From: Candidatus Phyllobacterium onerii
GTDB taxonomy: Bacteria > Pseudomonadota > Alphaproteobacteria > Rhizobiales > Rhizobiaceae
Direction: 5' to 3'
NCBI RefSeq assembly: GCF_028331445.1
Contig: NZ_JAQMHX010000014.1
Span: 1-64,000, forward strand
Length of the DNA stretch: 64,000 nucleotides
Shown: positions 11,537-20,144 of the stretch, piece after piece
Numbering within the stretch: position 1 is the first letter of the stretch
Layout of the letters: every line of letters begins with the position of its first letter
The notes under the pieces: model-generated
The model's input: only the letters and a program-made list of their open reading frames with translations
The model's database searches: none
Told to the model about the DNA's origin: nothing
Made by a program: the position numbers and the translations under genes

Positions 11537-12363
11537 GACGCACCTCCCGGTTGATGGCTGGCGCGCAGCATCGTCCGCAGCTGAACCAACAGCCTGACGA
11601 ACTGCGGTTCTTCCGTTAAAGACAGATCGCGCGGATAGGGCAGACCAATGTCGAGGCTCCCGGTGATCCGCCCAGGCTTGATCCCCATCACGTGGACATG
11701 GCGCGACAGGTGAATGGCCTCGTCTATCGAATGGGTGACGAGCACAATGGTCTTGCCGGTGCGCTGCCAAATCTCGAGCAGCGACTGACCCATCGAATCG
11801 CGGGTGATGGCGTCGAGCGCGCCGAACGGCTCGTCCATCAGGAGAACCGCTGGATCGAGCGCCAGGGCCCGCGCGATGGCGACGCGCTGGCGCATGCCGC
11901 CGGACAATTCATGAGGGCGCTTGTGGGCGCTGTCGCCCAACCCCACCAGTTCCAACATCTCCTGCCCGCGTGCCCGCAAATCGGCGCGCGAGAGCGACTT
12001 GTCGGCGATGCCAAGCAGCATCGATGCGTTGTCGACGGCATTCTTCCAGGGAAGCAGGTTGGCGTCTTGGAAGACGAGGCCGATCATGCGCTTGCGCGCC
12101 GCCTCGACTGGCGGAAGTCCGGCGATCGAAACGCTGCCGCTCGTCGGATTCACAAGCCCCGCCAGAACCTTGAGCAAGGTGCTCTTGCCACAACCGGAAG
12201 GACCAATAAGAGAGACAAACGACCCCTTCGGGATCGAAAGATCGATGTTCTGCAGAACCAGCTGGCTGGCCATGACCACTGAAACACCCTTGGCAGAGAT
12301 CAGGTCGTCATGGCGGATATGGGCCGGCCGGGCGCCGACGGCTCGAATGGTTTCAATGCGCAT
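11533..12363 (-). CDS. ABC transporter ATP-binding protein (SsuB/TauB/ThiZ type), B6 cluster
   Basis: A 276-residue single-domain ABC ATPase with Walker A GPSGCGKST, Q-loop FQDANLLPW, signature ELSGGMRQRVAIARAL, Walker B VLLMDEPFGALD and switch His in VTHS. This is the nitrate/taurine/thiamine-precursor type of uptake ATPase. ATG 12363 was preferred over longer frames because a GGGTGG lies upstream and the family N-terminus follows soon after. There is a 130-bp gap to the preceding dehydrogenase gene, the largest inside this operon, so an internal promoter is possible. Confidence 0.88.
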   Translation of the reverse strand: MRIETIRAVGARPAHIRHDDLISAKGVSVVMASQLVLQNIDLSIPKGSFVSLIGPSGCGKSTLLKVLAGLVNPTSGSVSIAGLPPVEAARKRMIGLVFQDANLLPWKNAVDNASMLLGIADKSLSRADLRARGQEMLELVGLGDSAHKRPHELSGGMRQRVAIARALALDPAVLLMDEPFGALDAITRDSMGQSLLEIWQRTGKTIVLVTHSIDEAIHLSRHVHVMGIKPGRITGSLDIGLPYPRDLSLTEEPQFVRLLVQLRTMLRASHQPGGAS

Positions 12364-12493
12364 GGCTTGCCACCCCATGCGCTGTCGTGAACGGTCGCCG
12401 CACCGTCCGGTCCGCGAAGGCGCGCCTCGCACCAACAGCCGCCGTTACAAACTCCCCAGCCCGGCAGATCCTGTGAGCACGATGCGCCATTGG

Positions 12494-13423
12494 CTACTCC
12501 CGACCTTCCAAGATGCGCCGCACCGCGACGAGTTTGCGCGCCCGTTCGCCTTGCAGCGCTTTGGTCTGCTCGGGCGTATAAGAGAACATGCCCTCGCCCG
12601 ACTTGATGCCGAGCTTCGACGCGTTCGTCTTTTCCAGCACCATGGGCGCGACATCGTCACGATTGGAGAGGTCCGCGTTGAGGAAGGAAGAGACGGACTT
12701 GTAGATATCGAGGCCCGCCATATCGAGCAGCGCCATCGGTCCGATGACGGCGATCTTGTAGCCGATGCCCCACGACACGCAGGTGTCGAGATCCTCCGGA
12801 TCGATGACGCCACGCTCGACGAGGTCGACGGCCTCGCGCAGCAGTGCATAGAGCACGCGGTTTTCGACGAAGCCGGGAACGTCCTTCTTCACCACCACCG
12901 GCAGCAAGCCGATCGAGCGGATCAGGTCGCGGATCGTCGCCACGGTTTGCGGCGCGGTCTTCTCGCCGCCGATCACCTCGATCATCGGGATGATGTGCGG
13001 CGGGTTCGACCAGTGCATGCCGACCATCCGCTCGGGATGCGAGATATGCGCCTGCAGTTTGGTGATCGGAATACCCGACGTGTCGGACGCGACGATCGTG
13101 TCCGAGCCTATCAGGCCGTCGATCGTACGATAGACTTCGGCCTTGACCGAAATGTTTTCAGGAACGTTCTCGATGACGAGGTCGGCACCGGATACCGCAT
13201 CGCCGATATCATCCGTGAAGCGAACCGTTCCAACGCCGGCCGGCGGCGGCGCAATACCCAAGGCGTCGAGAACGGTCTCGGCCACGCCCAGCACGAGTCG
13301 CGCGCGCTCGATCGCTGCCGGGGCAAAATCGTAGGCTACCACCTGAAGGCCGCCTCTGGCGAGCCGGGCGGCCATGCCCGGTCCCATCGTACCCAGACCG
13401 ATGATGGCGATATTTCGGATCAT
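12494..13423 (-). CDS. 5-Formyl-3-hydroxy-2-methylpyridine-4-carboxylate 5-dehydrogenase
   Basis: This enzyme uses NAD+ to oxidise the aldehyde made from 4-pyridoxic acid to 3-hydroxy-2-methylpyridine-4,5-dicarboxylate. The 309-residue protein has the 3-hydroxyacyl-CoA dehydrogenase fold: Rossmann GLGTMG at residues 9-14, ENVPEN, the catalytic-type Ser116 in SDTSGIP, His137 in GMHWSNPPH, Asn188 in VPGFVENR, and the C-terminal helical domain (GMFSYTPEQ). Length and order match M. loti mlr6793, reported to act also as a dismutase. The ATG at 13423 overlaps the stop of the preceding GMC gene by four bases. Confidence 0.93.
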   Translation of the reverse strand: MIRNIAIIGLGTMGPGMAARLARGGLQVVAYDFAPAAIERARLVLGVAETVLDALGIAPPPAGVGTVRFTDDIGDAVSGADLVIENVPENISVKAEVYRTIDGLIGSDTIVASDTSGIPITKLQAHISHPERMVGMHWSNPPHIIPMIEVIGGEKTAPQTVATIRDLIRSIGLLPVVVKKDVPGFVENRVLYALLREAVDLVERGVIDPEDLDTCVSWGIGYKIAVIGPMALLDMAGLDIYKSVSSFLNADLSNRDDVAPMVLEKTNASKLGIKSGEGMFSYTPEQTKALQGERARKLVAVRRILEGRE

Positions 13424-15063
13424 TGCACTGCCCCGCTTTCTTTCGAGCTCGCGATGAGGTCGGCGGCTTTCTCGGCAATCATGATCACTGCCGCATTGAT
13501 GTTTCCACAGACCAAGTCGGGCATGACGGAAGCGTCCACCACTCTGAGGCCTTCGACGCCGCGAACGCGCAATTGCGGGTCGACGACCGAGGCCGCATCG
13601 GCTCCCATCCGGCAAGTCCCCGCCGGATGATGCACGGTGATGGACGTCTTGCGAATATGCTCGTCGATCTCGTCGTCGCTCTGACACTTCGGGCCGGGAA
13701 AAAACTCCGCCTCGATGAAGGGCTGCATGGAGGGCTGTGCGGCGAGATCTCTTGCCACCCGGAAGCCGGCCCGCAGCGACTCCCAATCCTTCGGCGAGGC
13801 CAGGAAGTTCTGGTGGATCAGGGGCGCCGCAGAAGGATCGGCCGACGCCAGTTTCACCGCTCCCCGGCTTTCAGGCTGCGTGGCCACGATGCGTGTTGCG
13901 AAGCCGTCCGCAAACGGCGCCTTGAATGGCTTGAAATATGGCCATGCGGCGAGCGGAGCCGCCGTGAAGAGCAGCTGTACATCCGGCAACGGTCGCGCCG
14001 GGCCGCTCTTCAGAAAGGCGACGACACCGCCGGGCACATCCCCTGAAAAACCGCGTCCCGTCAGGTAGGTCTTGACGAAATCCAACCCGATCCGATCGGC
14101 ACGCATGTTGCGCAGGAACGGGCCGCCCGGAGCCCGGCGACGGTACATGAGAATGACCGAGACGTGATCCTGCAGGTTCTTGCCGACCGCCGGCAGGTTA
14201 ACCCGCGTCTCGATACCGTGCGCGGCAAGCTCATCCTGCGCCCCTATACCCGACAGCATCATGAGTTGCGGTGTGTTGATTACGCCGCCGGCAAGCAGCA
14301 CTTCCTTACGGGCGACGACCGTGCGTTCGCCGCCGCGATGGTTGATGGTGACACCGGTGGCGCGCGCACCCTCCAGCACGATCTTCGTTACGCTGGCTTC
14401 CGTCAGAACGGTCAGGTTGGGCCGCTTCAGCACCGGCCGCAGATAGGCTGTCGCAGTCGAGCTGCGCCGGCCTTTTGAAATCGTCATCTGGAGGCGGCCG
14501 AACCCTTCCTGCCGCTCGCCATTGTAATCTTTCGTCTGCTCGTAACCGGCCTGCACGCTGGCTTGCGCAAAAGCATCGATCAACGTATCCTTGTAGCGGC
14601 AGAACTGAGTGCTGACCGGACCTTTGCCGCCACGAAACTGGTTCTCGCCGCCTTCCCAGCTTTCCTGCTTGCGGAAATACGGCAGCACCTTGTCATAGGA
14701 CCAGTCGCTGAGCCCCGAGGCTGCCCAACGATCGTAGTCTCCGCGATTGCCCCGCACATAGGCCATGGCGTTGGTCGACGATGATCCTCCGACAACCTTG
14801 CCGCGTGCGCACTCGACCCTGCGTCCGCCGACATTGTCTTCCGGCTCACAGAAATACATCCAGTCATGGCGCCGTTCGGTCAGAATCTTGCCCCAGCCCA
14901 GCGGTATATGGATCATGGGATCGCGGTCCCAGCCGCCGGCTTCCAGCAACAGCACAGAACATCTCTGGTCGGCGCTCAGCCGGTTGGCAAGCACGCAACC
15001 GGCCGATCCGGCCCCAACAATGATATAATCGTAGCTTTCAGCGTGCGGCATGTTGCGTTTCAT
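13420..15063 (-). CDS. 4-Pyridoxate dehydrogenase (GMC, FAD-dependent)
   Basis: This GMC-family flavoprotein oxidises the 5-hydroxymethyl group of 4-pyridoxic acid to the aldehyde. The 547 residues show the ADP-binding motif [13 protein letters not shown] near residue 17, the GMC signature [35 protein letters not shown], and the active-site pair His478-His479 in [11 protein letters not shown]. It corresponds to M. loti mlr6792, described as membrane-associated; I see no membrane segment here. Start at 15063 is the best ATG before the Rossmann motif, although 15051 is also possible and neither has a strong ribosome site. It is stop-start coupled to the next gene. Confidence 0.92.
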   Translation of the reverse strand: MKRNMPHAESYDYIIVGAGSAGCVLANRLSADQRCSVLLLEAGGWDRDPMIHIPLGWGKILTERRHDWMYFCEPEDNVGGRRVECARGKVVGGSSSTNAMAYVRGNRGDYDRWAASGLSDWSYDKVLPYFRKQESWEGGENQFRGGKGPVSTQFCRYKDTLIDAFAQASVQAGYEQTKDYNGERQEGFGRLQMTISKGRRSSTATAYLRPVLKRPNLTVLTEASVTKIVLEGARATGVTINHRGGERTVVARKEVLLAGGVINTPQLMMLSGIGAQDELAAHGIETRVNLPAVGKNLQDHVSVILMYRRRAPGGPFLRNMRADRIGLDFVKTYLTGRGFSGDVPGGVVAFLKSGPARPLPDVQLLFTAAPLAAWPYFKPFKAPFADGFATRIVATQPESRGAVKLASADPSAAPLIHQNFLASPKDWESLRAGFRVARDLAAQPSMQPFIEAEFFPGPKCQSDDEIDEHIRKTSITVHHPAGTCRMGADAASVVDPQLRVRGVEGLRVVDASVMPDLVCGNINAAVIMIAEKAADLIASSKESGAVQ

Positions 15064-15168
15064 TGCCTTCGTTTGACGCTCTTGCGTCAGGAAACTATTG
15101 AAACCGAGCCTGGAAAAACCTGGGCTAGGACCAGGGTCTTCCGGGGTATGTTCAAACACCCGCGGACC

Positions 15169-15891
15169 CTAGGCCAGGCCCGCTTCCCTGAGGCGCTGCG
15201 ACCAGTGATCCCATCCACGGTCGATCTGGGCGCCGACGAGATTTCCCGCAGCCTTGATTTCGCCCGGCGACAGATACTTGATCGTGCCGATCCGCAGGCC
15301 GGCGGTCTGCGCTGCCGCCTCCTGTTCAAGATAGAAAGCCCGGAATACCACCTGCCGGACAGAACTGCCGACATTGACGACGCCGTGCCGCGCCATGAGC
15401 ACGACGGGATAGTTCCCGAGACTTTCAGCGATGTCCCCACAGACGCTCCGGCTGCCGCCAAAGAGATCGGTATCGTCTCCGTGCTTGTCGCGTATTTCAT
15501 AGACTGGGACGGCGTCGCCGAGGAAAGCCCCCATATGGGTGACCGGCCGGAGCGGCTGGTCGACGAAGCAGTAAGGCAGGACAGCCGGCGAATGGCTGTG
15601 GAGCACGCACTGGACGTCCGGCCGCGCCTTGTAAATCTCGCTGTGGATGTAGCGCTCCAGATAGGACGGCCTGTTATCCAAGGTCTCGCCGTCGAGGTTG
15701 AAACGCTGGAAGTCACCGGCCGTTATGAGGCTCGGAGCGAGCTTCTGTGCCAGGAAGAAGCTTTCGGGATCCTCGGGGTCACGGGCACTGATGTGCCCGA
15801 ACGTATCCAGGATACCTTCGTTCAGCAGAATCTTCGTCGCTGTAACCAGCTCTTCGAAGACCTTCTGGTGCGCGGGGCTGTTGTCTATCAT
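15169..15891 (-). CDS. 3-Hydroxy-2-methylpyridine-4,5-dicarboxylate 4-decarboxylase (class II aldolase fold)
   Basis: This enzyme removes the 4-carboxyl group to give 3-hydroxy-2-methylpyridine-5-carboxylate. The 240-residue class II aldolase/adducin-domain protein has a metal site formed by Glu79 (YLER), His98 and His100 (LHSHSPA) and His169 (MARHG), consistent with a Mn2+-dependent enzyme. It matches M. loti mlr6791. ATG 15891 has GGGAG 9 bases upstream; a TTG two codons earlier sits too close to that site. The downstream gap to the dehydrogenase gene is 105 bp. Confidence 0.93.
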   Translation of the reverse strand: MIDNSPAHQKVFEELVTATKILLNEGILDTFGHISARDPEDPESFFLAQKLAPSLITAGDFQRFNLDGETLDNRPSYLERYIHSEIYKARPDVQCVLHSHSPAVLPYCFVDQPLRPVTHMGAFLGDAVPVYEIRDKHGDDTDLFGGSRSVCGDIAESLGNYPVVLMARHGVVNVGSSVRQVVFRAFYLEQEAAAQTAGLRIGTIKYLSPGEIKAAGNLVGAQIDRGWDHWSQRLREAGLA

Positions 15892-15961
15892 TTCCAAATT
15901 CTCCCATTGTGGCGATGGCGACCATTCTTGTTGTTGTTATCGGTTGCCAGGGCCGCGGATT

Positions 15962-16420
15962 TCACTTGTTTTCGTAGATGCCGACGATCCGGTTTTGCTC
16001 GATGATGTTGCCGGCATATTTCTGCAGGAACTCCTCCCGGGTGGGCGTCCCGTCGACCTTGGTGTCCAGGGCATAGACCCAGAAGTAGTAGTGATGTTCT
16101 CCGTGGCCCGCAGGCGGCTGAGGCCCGTAATATTGCTTGTCGCCGGCGCCGTTGGGTCCTACGCGAAACTTCTCCTGCGCGTCCGAAAGGTCGGTGGCCG
16201 AGGGATCGATGCCATAGACAACCCAATGAGTGAAACCGTTAGGCAAGGGCGCGTCTGGATCATGGCAGATGATCGCGAGCTCTTTCGCACCTGCCGGGAC
16301 GCCACTGACGGTAAGCTTGGGCAATACGTTGCCCTTGTCGCCGGCATGTTCATCGCGCAATTTCCCGAGCGGCTGGAAATCCTCGGAGGTAATCTTGAGG
16401 TCCTTGATGTTCAGCGGCAT
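15962..16420 (-). CDS. YbhB/YbcL-family PEBP-fold protein
   Basis: A 152-residue phosphatidylethanolamine-binding-protein-like (Raf kinase inhibitor-like) protein with the family segments CHDPDAPLPNGFTHWVVYGI, YYGPQPPAGHGEHHYYFWVYALD and the closing ENRIVGIYENK pattern. There is no signal peptide, so it should be cytoplasmic. Family members have a small anion-binding pocket, and bacterial functions are poorly defined. It is embedded between the DUF1185 and decarboxylase genes (33 and 70 bp gaps), the same place as in M. loti. No pathway step needs it, so a binding or chaperone role for an intermediate is speculation. Confidence 0.9.
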   Translation of the reverse strand: MPLNIKDLKITSEDFQPLGKLRDEHAGDKGNVLPKLTVSGVPAGAKELAIICHDPDAPLPNGFTHWVVYGIDPSATDLSDAQEKFRVGPNGAGDKQYYGPQPPAGHGEHHYYFWVYALDTKVDGTPTREEFLQKYAGNIIEQNRIVGIYENK

Positions 16421-16453
16421 AAAATATTCGTCCTTTCACCAATTTCGATCGAA

Positions 16454-17047
16454 CTAGACAGCAGTGGCCTTTAGGTCAGCTACGGATTTCCCCCCCACAC
16501 GCTGATGCACGCGCGGACCCGACGCGACGGCGACGCAGATCAAAAGCTCGTCCGGGCGTGGGGCATCCGGCACGCAAAAGGTGACGGCATCATAGTGGGA
16601 ACGGATATAGAGTTCGTCCTTGTGGGCGAGCGGGATGTCGATGGTCGTGCCGGCGACAGCGACCTTGCTCACCGACGAGATCCAGGCCTTGCCGCCGCCC
16701 ACCTGCTGCCGCAGCGGATCTCCGAATACTGTGGTTATGCAGGCAACGACATGTTCCTGCTCGCCTGATGTACCTGCGATACCGCCCTTGCCATAGCTTT
16801 CGACCGGCCTGTTGCCGAGCAGCGCCACGGCTCGCTCGCCGAGCGCATGACCGATCGCTGAACTCGGATTTGTCAGATCGGACAGTTCGGCGACGAACTT
16901 CCCAGCGAAGGGATTGCGTATAACAACGCCTGTTGCGACCTTGACTAGGGTCTCGCCAGGCGTGCCGCCGTCATGCCGGCTTTCCTGGACGGAGGAGTAC
17001 CATCCCCTGACATCATAGTCTCTTTCGACTTCACTGGAATAATTCAT
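16454..17047 (-). CDS. DUF1185 (amino acid synthesis family) protein
   Basis: A 197-residue protein of the DUF1185/AA_synth family, recognisable by PFAGKFVAELSDLTN, LGERAVALLG, ESYGKGGIAGTSGEQEH and an SHYDAVTFCVPDAPRPDEL stretch. No signal peptide or membrane segment is seen. The family is common in catabolic clusters of alpha- and betaproteobacteria but has no settled biochemical function. ATG 17047 has GGAG 7 bases upstream. It lies within the B6 operon between the ring-opening monooxygenase and the PEBP gene. The known pathway has no vacant step, so it may handle a side product. Confidence 0.85.
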   Translation of the reverse strand: MNYSSEVERDYDVRGWYSSVQESRHDGGTPGETLVKVATGVVIRNPFAGKFVAELSDLTNPSSAIGHALGERAVALLGNRPVESYGKGGIAGTSGEQEHVVACITTVFGDPLRQQVGGGKAWISSVSKVAVAGTTIDIPLAHKDELYIRSHYDAVTFCVPDAPRPDELLICVAVASGPRVHQRVGGKSVADLKATAV

Positions 17048-17117
17048 CTTTATCTCCTGAATGGTGCGCGCTGTTTCTGCACGCACCGATTAATTTCGTC
17101 GGCCGGCTTGCCCGACG

Positions 17118-18257
17118 CTACTGCGGCCATGAGTAGACACGGCGCAGCGGGTCGTAGCGGGCGGCTTCCAGCGCCGCTGGCGTGAACATGTTTCCCTTCG
17201 AGAGCGATCGGTTCGCCGCATAGTCGCCAGACAGGGCCTGGCAGCGATCCGTGATCGGGCGAATGCGCGTCTCCCACGCGACGAGCGCATCTTCGACTGA
17301 AGAGCCTTCCTCCAGGTCCTGCGACAGGCTGAAGGCGTTGACCATCGCGCAACCGGCACCCTGGGCAAGCGCCGGGCACATTGCATGCGCGGCATCGCCC
17401 ACGAGGGCGACCTTGCCTCTTGTCCAGCTATCCAGCTTGGTCGTTTCGTATTTGTCGTACCTGGCGGTTTTCAGCTTGGCCGCTTCGATCAAGCATGGCT
17501 CCAAGAAAGGAAACATCTCGACCCAGACTTCGAGATCGATCGGAACGCTTGATCCGCGAGCATCGGCGGCGGGAGCCATGAGACCTAGATAGAGCTCATT
17601 TTCATTGCAGGGCGAGTAGAGAACCCGCTGAACACGCGGCCAGAAGTTCCACATGTCGATGGTATTGTCCCACTCGCCGTGGCCGAGCTGTTTCTTCATG
17701 CGCGGGACAATCAGTCGGATGAGACCATCTTTTGAAACCCATCGATCCCGTTTGAAACCGATGGAATCCCTGACCTTGGAACCAACGCCATCGGCGCCGA
17801 CGATCAAGTCGGCTTCGAGAACTTCGCCGCTCTGGAGGGTCACGCGCCCTTGCGGATCGGCGGCGACAGCTTCGGAATCGACGCGGATGTCGACACCCAG
17901 GGCACGGGCCCGATTGACCAGGGCATCGTGCAGGTGGCTGCGGGTCATGATGCGCCAGGGGAGACCGTTGAACGTCTCCTTGGAAACCGACTTGTTATGC
18001 ATCCACGTCTCGTAGGTCGGAGGCGTGTGCGAGCCCTGGAGAACCTCGTCCAAGGCACCCAGTCCTTCGAGCACGCGAAGGCCGTTGTGCCAGAGATAGA
18101 TGCCCGCGCCAAATGCCCGCAGCTCCGAGCTCTTTTCGTGCAGCCTGACATCCCAGCCGTTCTGCCTGAGAGCGATGGCGGCTGTCAGGCCGGCAAAGCC
18201 GCCGCCCGCGACCTCGGCACGACGCGTTTTGCCCGGAGTTCTGTTTACGTTGGCCAT
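17118..18257 (-). CDS. 2-Methyl-3-hydroxypyridine-5-carboxylate oxygenase (MHPCO)
   Basis: This FAD-dependent monooxygenase hydroxylates and cleaves the pyridine ring in one reaction, using NAD(P)H and O2, to give E-2-(acetamidomethylene)succinate. The 379-residue group A flavoprotein has GxGxxG at residues 18-23, the DG motif in VGADGVGSKV, and the GD motif in VALVGDAAHAMCPALAQGAG. It is nearly residue-for-residue what I know of M. loti MHPCO (mlr6788), including length and the ending YSWPQ. ATG 18257 has AGGA 8 bases upstream. It follows the amidohydrolase gene by 41 bp. Confidence 0.96.
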   Translation of the reverse strand: MANVNRTPGKTRRAEVAGGGFAGLTAAIALRQNGWDVRLHEKSSELRAFGAGIYLWHNGLRVLEGLGALDEVLQGSHTPPTYETWMHNKSVSKETFNGLPWRIMTRSHLHDALVNRARALGVDIRVDSEAVAADPQGRVTLQSGEVLEADLIVGADGVGSKVRDSIGFKRDRWVSKDGLIRLIVPRMKKQLGHGEWDNTIDMWNFWPRVQRVLYSPCNENELYLGLMAPAADARGSSVPIDLEVWVEMFPFLEPCLIEAAKLKTARYDKYETTKLDSWTRGKVALVGDAAHAMCPALAQGAGCAMVNAFSLSQDLEEGSSVEDALVAWETRIRPITDRCQALSGDYAANRSLSKGNMFTPAALEAARYDPLRRVYSWPQ

Positions 18258-18298
18258 TTTCTGGATCCTGCTGCGTACAAGAGGACGGCGCTTAGCCG

Positions 18299-19129
18299 TC
18301 AGGCGTCTATGAAGTTGGTGATAGCTTTCAACGTGATCTCGGGAGACACCTCGTTGACGTAATGGTCGGCGCCCGGAACGACGACGACCGGCAGATCAGG
18401 CCGCAGCCTACTTGTCTTCGCCAGCGCCACCGCTGACACCAATTTGCTCGCCTCGCCTCGAACGATGAGGACTGGCTTGGTCACGTCCCGGTAGGCGGGC
18501 ACCAGATCCGCTCGCAGGCCCTTGGCGGTCTGGGCCATGGCCGCGGGCGAGGCTAATGGACGCAATCCGCCGTCGACCTGCTGATAGCCGCTCTGAGCCC
18601 TGATCTTGATGGCGTCGGCGGGAATATTCGGATAGCGCCCGGCGAGATATGCTTCGACGGCCTTTACATCCTCGAAAAGCTGGCTCCCCGCATTCACTCG
18701 CGCCTCCAGCGCGTCCAGCGCTTCGGTCTCGATAAACGGCGTAAAGTCGATTGCGATGACCGACCGCACCAGATTCGGGTATTTCGCCGCGGCCGTGACG
18801 GAATTTCGAGCACCAAGCGAATGTCCAACGAGGATGGCACGGCCGCGATCGAGCGTGCGTATAAGGCCGACGATGTCGTCCGCATAGTCATCCGCCTCGT
18901 AGCCGGTTTCCCGCTTGTCGCTGAGGCCATGCCCCCTTTGGTCAACCGCTATGGTTGTAAACCGATCCGATAGTCGAGCCATCAACGGCTCGAACACGGC
19001 GGAGTTGGAGGTAATGCCGTGAAAGAATAGCATTAATGGGCCGTTACCCTTCTCGCGCACGTTCAAGGTGATGCGGCCAGTGTCGATGCGTCGCGAGATG
19101 AAGTGATCGCAAGGTATGTCTGCCGCCAT
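18299..19129 (-). CDS. E-2-(acetamidomethylene)succinate hydrolase
   Basis: This alpha/beta hydrolase performs the last step, releasing succinic semialdehyde, acetate, ammonia and CO2. The 276 residues include the nucleophile elbow GHSLG with Ser104, an acidic residue in AIDFTPF and the catalytic His in PGADHYVNE, as in the M. loti enzyme (mlr6787). The ATG at 19129 fits the family N-terminus; a longer frame to 19162 has no ribosome site. It is the first gene of the ten-gene minus-strand operon (19129 down to 9673) and shares a divergent promoter region with the GntR regulator. Confidence 0.93.
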   Translation of the reverse strand: MAADIPCDHFISRRIDTGRITLNVREKGNGPLMLFFHGITSNSAVFEPLMARLSDRFTTIAVDQRGHGLSDKRETGYEADDYADDIVGLIRTLDRGRAILVGHSLGARNSVTAAAKYPNLVRSVIAIDFTPFIETEALDALEARVNAGSQLFEDVKAVEAYLAGRYPNIPADAIKIRAQSGYQQVDGGLRPLASPAAMAQTAKGLRADLVPAYRDVTKPVLIVRGEASKLVSAVALAKTSRLRPDLPVVVVPGADHYVNEVSPEITLKAITNFIDA

Positions 19130-19200
19130 GTCATATTCTCGCCGCCGCTGCCCGTTTCTCATCCAAGAGGATCATATAAGGTGGGGCAGGTCAAGCCGAT

Positions 19201-19209
19201 TGTCTGACA
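19201..19209. promoter_or_regulatory. Candidate GntR operator in the divergent promoter
   Basis: TGTCTGACA is a palindrome with a single central base and fits the FadR/GntR operator pattern (TGT-n-ACA type). It lies 71 bp upstream of the amidohydrolase start and 106 bp upstream of the regulator start. The same sequence on the other strand recurs in front of pyridoxine 4-oxidase. A wider GATTGTC...GACAATC inverted repeat (19198-19204 and 19230-19236) surrounds it, suggesting a second weaker half-site. Confidence 0.6.
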
Positions 19210-19315
19210 TTCTTGCAATCTTCAGATTTGACAATCAGACCATCTTGCTATCAAGTTTAGACGCTTGGCGTATTAAGCGTCAGATTGCGACCCAAAGGCT
19301 CATGAGACGTTACCA

Positions 19316-19987
19316 ATGCCCCCAGATTTGAATTTGCGAATTTCGCCACGGTCAGTGCAACGGGAGACCGTAGATAAGTTACGGCTCGCCATTTTCTCCG
19401 GATTGTTCCAACCGGGAAGCCGTCTCATCGAAAGTCAGCTATGCACACAGCTCGGCATCAGCCGTCCGTCGCTGAGAGAGGCCTTGCGAAGTCTTGAGGC
19501 CGAGCGCCTGATCGAGATCGTACCCAACCGCGGACCGTCGATACCGGCACTTTCGTGGGAGGTGGCAACCGCCATCTACGAGGTTCGCGAGTTGTTGGAA
19601 GTCGAGGCAGCGGGGCGATGCGCGTCGAGAATTTCCCCGGAACAGTTGGTTGAACTTGAGAAATCCCTTTCCGCATTCGAAGCGGCGGCATCCAGCAATG
19701 ACAGCCTCGCGCGGGTCATGACCGCCGCAGACTTCTATTCAATCATACTCGCGAATTGCGGGAATCCGATCCTCGAGGAAGTCCATCGTGGTCTGGTGGC
19801 CAGGATAAGCTTTTTTCGAGGACGATCGATGTCATTGGAGGGCAGAGCACAAAGCAGCCTCGCGGAGATGAGGGAGATATTCGAATCCATCGCCGCCGGC
19901 GACGAGAAAGCCGCCCGAGAAGCCTCGAAACAGCACGTCTTGAAGGCGAAGGCCGCAGCGAAGATATCCATGGACAGCGGACTTTGA
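19316..19987 (+). CDS. GntR-family (FCD domain) regulator of B6 degradation
   Basis: A 223-residue regulator with an N-terminal winged helix (RETVDKLRLAIFSGLFQPGSR, then SQLCTQLGISRPSLREALRSLEAERLIEIVPNRG split over residues about 40-75) and a C-terminal all-helical FCD ligand domain. In M. loti the gene at this position (mll6786) has been reported to repress the transaminase and related enzymes. It is divergent from the degradation operon and precedes pyridoxine 4-oxidase on the same strand by 157 bp. The effector is probably a B6 compound or pathway intermediate; that is inference. Confidence 0.9.
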   Translation: MPPDLNLRISPRSVQRETVDKLRLAIFSGLFQPGSRLIESQLCTQLGISRPSLREALRSLEAERLIEIVPNRGPSIPALSWEVATAIYEVRELLEVEAAGRCASRISPEQLVELEKSLSAFEAAASSNDSLARVMTAADFYSIILANCGNPILEEVHRGLVARISFFRGRSMSLEGRAQSSLAEMREIFESIAAGDEKAAREASKQHVLKAKAAAKISMDSGL

Positions 19988-20095
19988 GTTCGTCGCAAGA
20001 CTGTGGTTCCGTCTGAAGAGTCGAAGTCCTTCATGACGTTTTGGATCGGGTATCTGCCGAACGCAAATCAGTGCGCGGGGCATTCACCATGTCGG

Positions 20096-20104
20096 TGTCA
20101 GACA
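20096..20104. promoter_or_regulatory. Candidate GntR operator upstream of pyridoxine 4-oxidase
   Basis: TGTCAGACA is the exact reverse complement of the palindrome at 19201-19209. It sits 41 bp before the oxidase start, a position where bound repressor would block the promoter. Recurrence of the same 9-mer at the two regulated promoters of one cluster is the main support. Confidence 0.6.
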
Positions 20105-20144
20105 TGCCGGCAATCGAAGCCAGCAGGTGGCAGATGGAGTGATG

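Noticed and set aside
10684-12500. TPP or other riboswitch upstream of the NMT1/THI5-type transporter
   Set aside because: No THI-box elements (CTGAGA and matching helices) are visible in the short gaps of this operon.
11921-13630. 569-codon open frame on the plus strand
   Set aside because: It runs antisense through the ATPase, formyl dehydrogenase and the end of the GMC gene, all of which have clear motifs and coupled starts.
14866-16005. 379-codon plus-strand frame opposite the decarboxylase gene
   Set aside because: Antisense to the class II aldolase-type enzyme with a complete metal site; no motif in the shadow.
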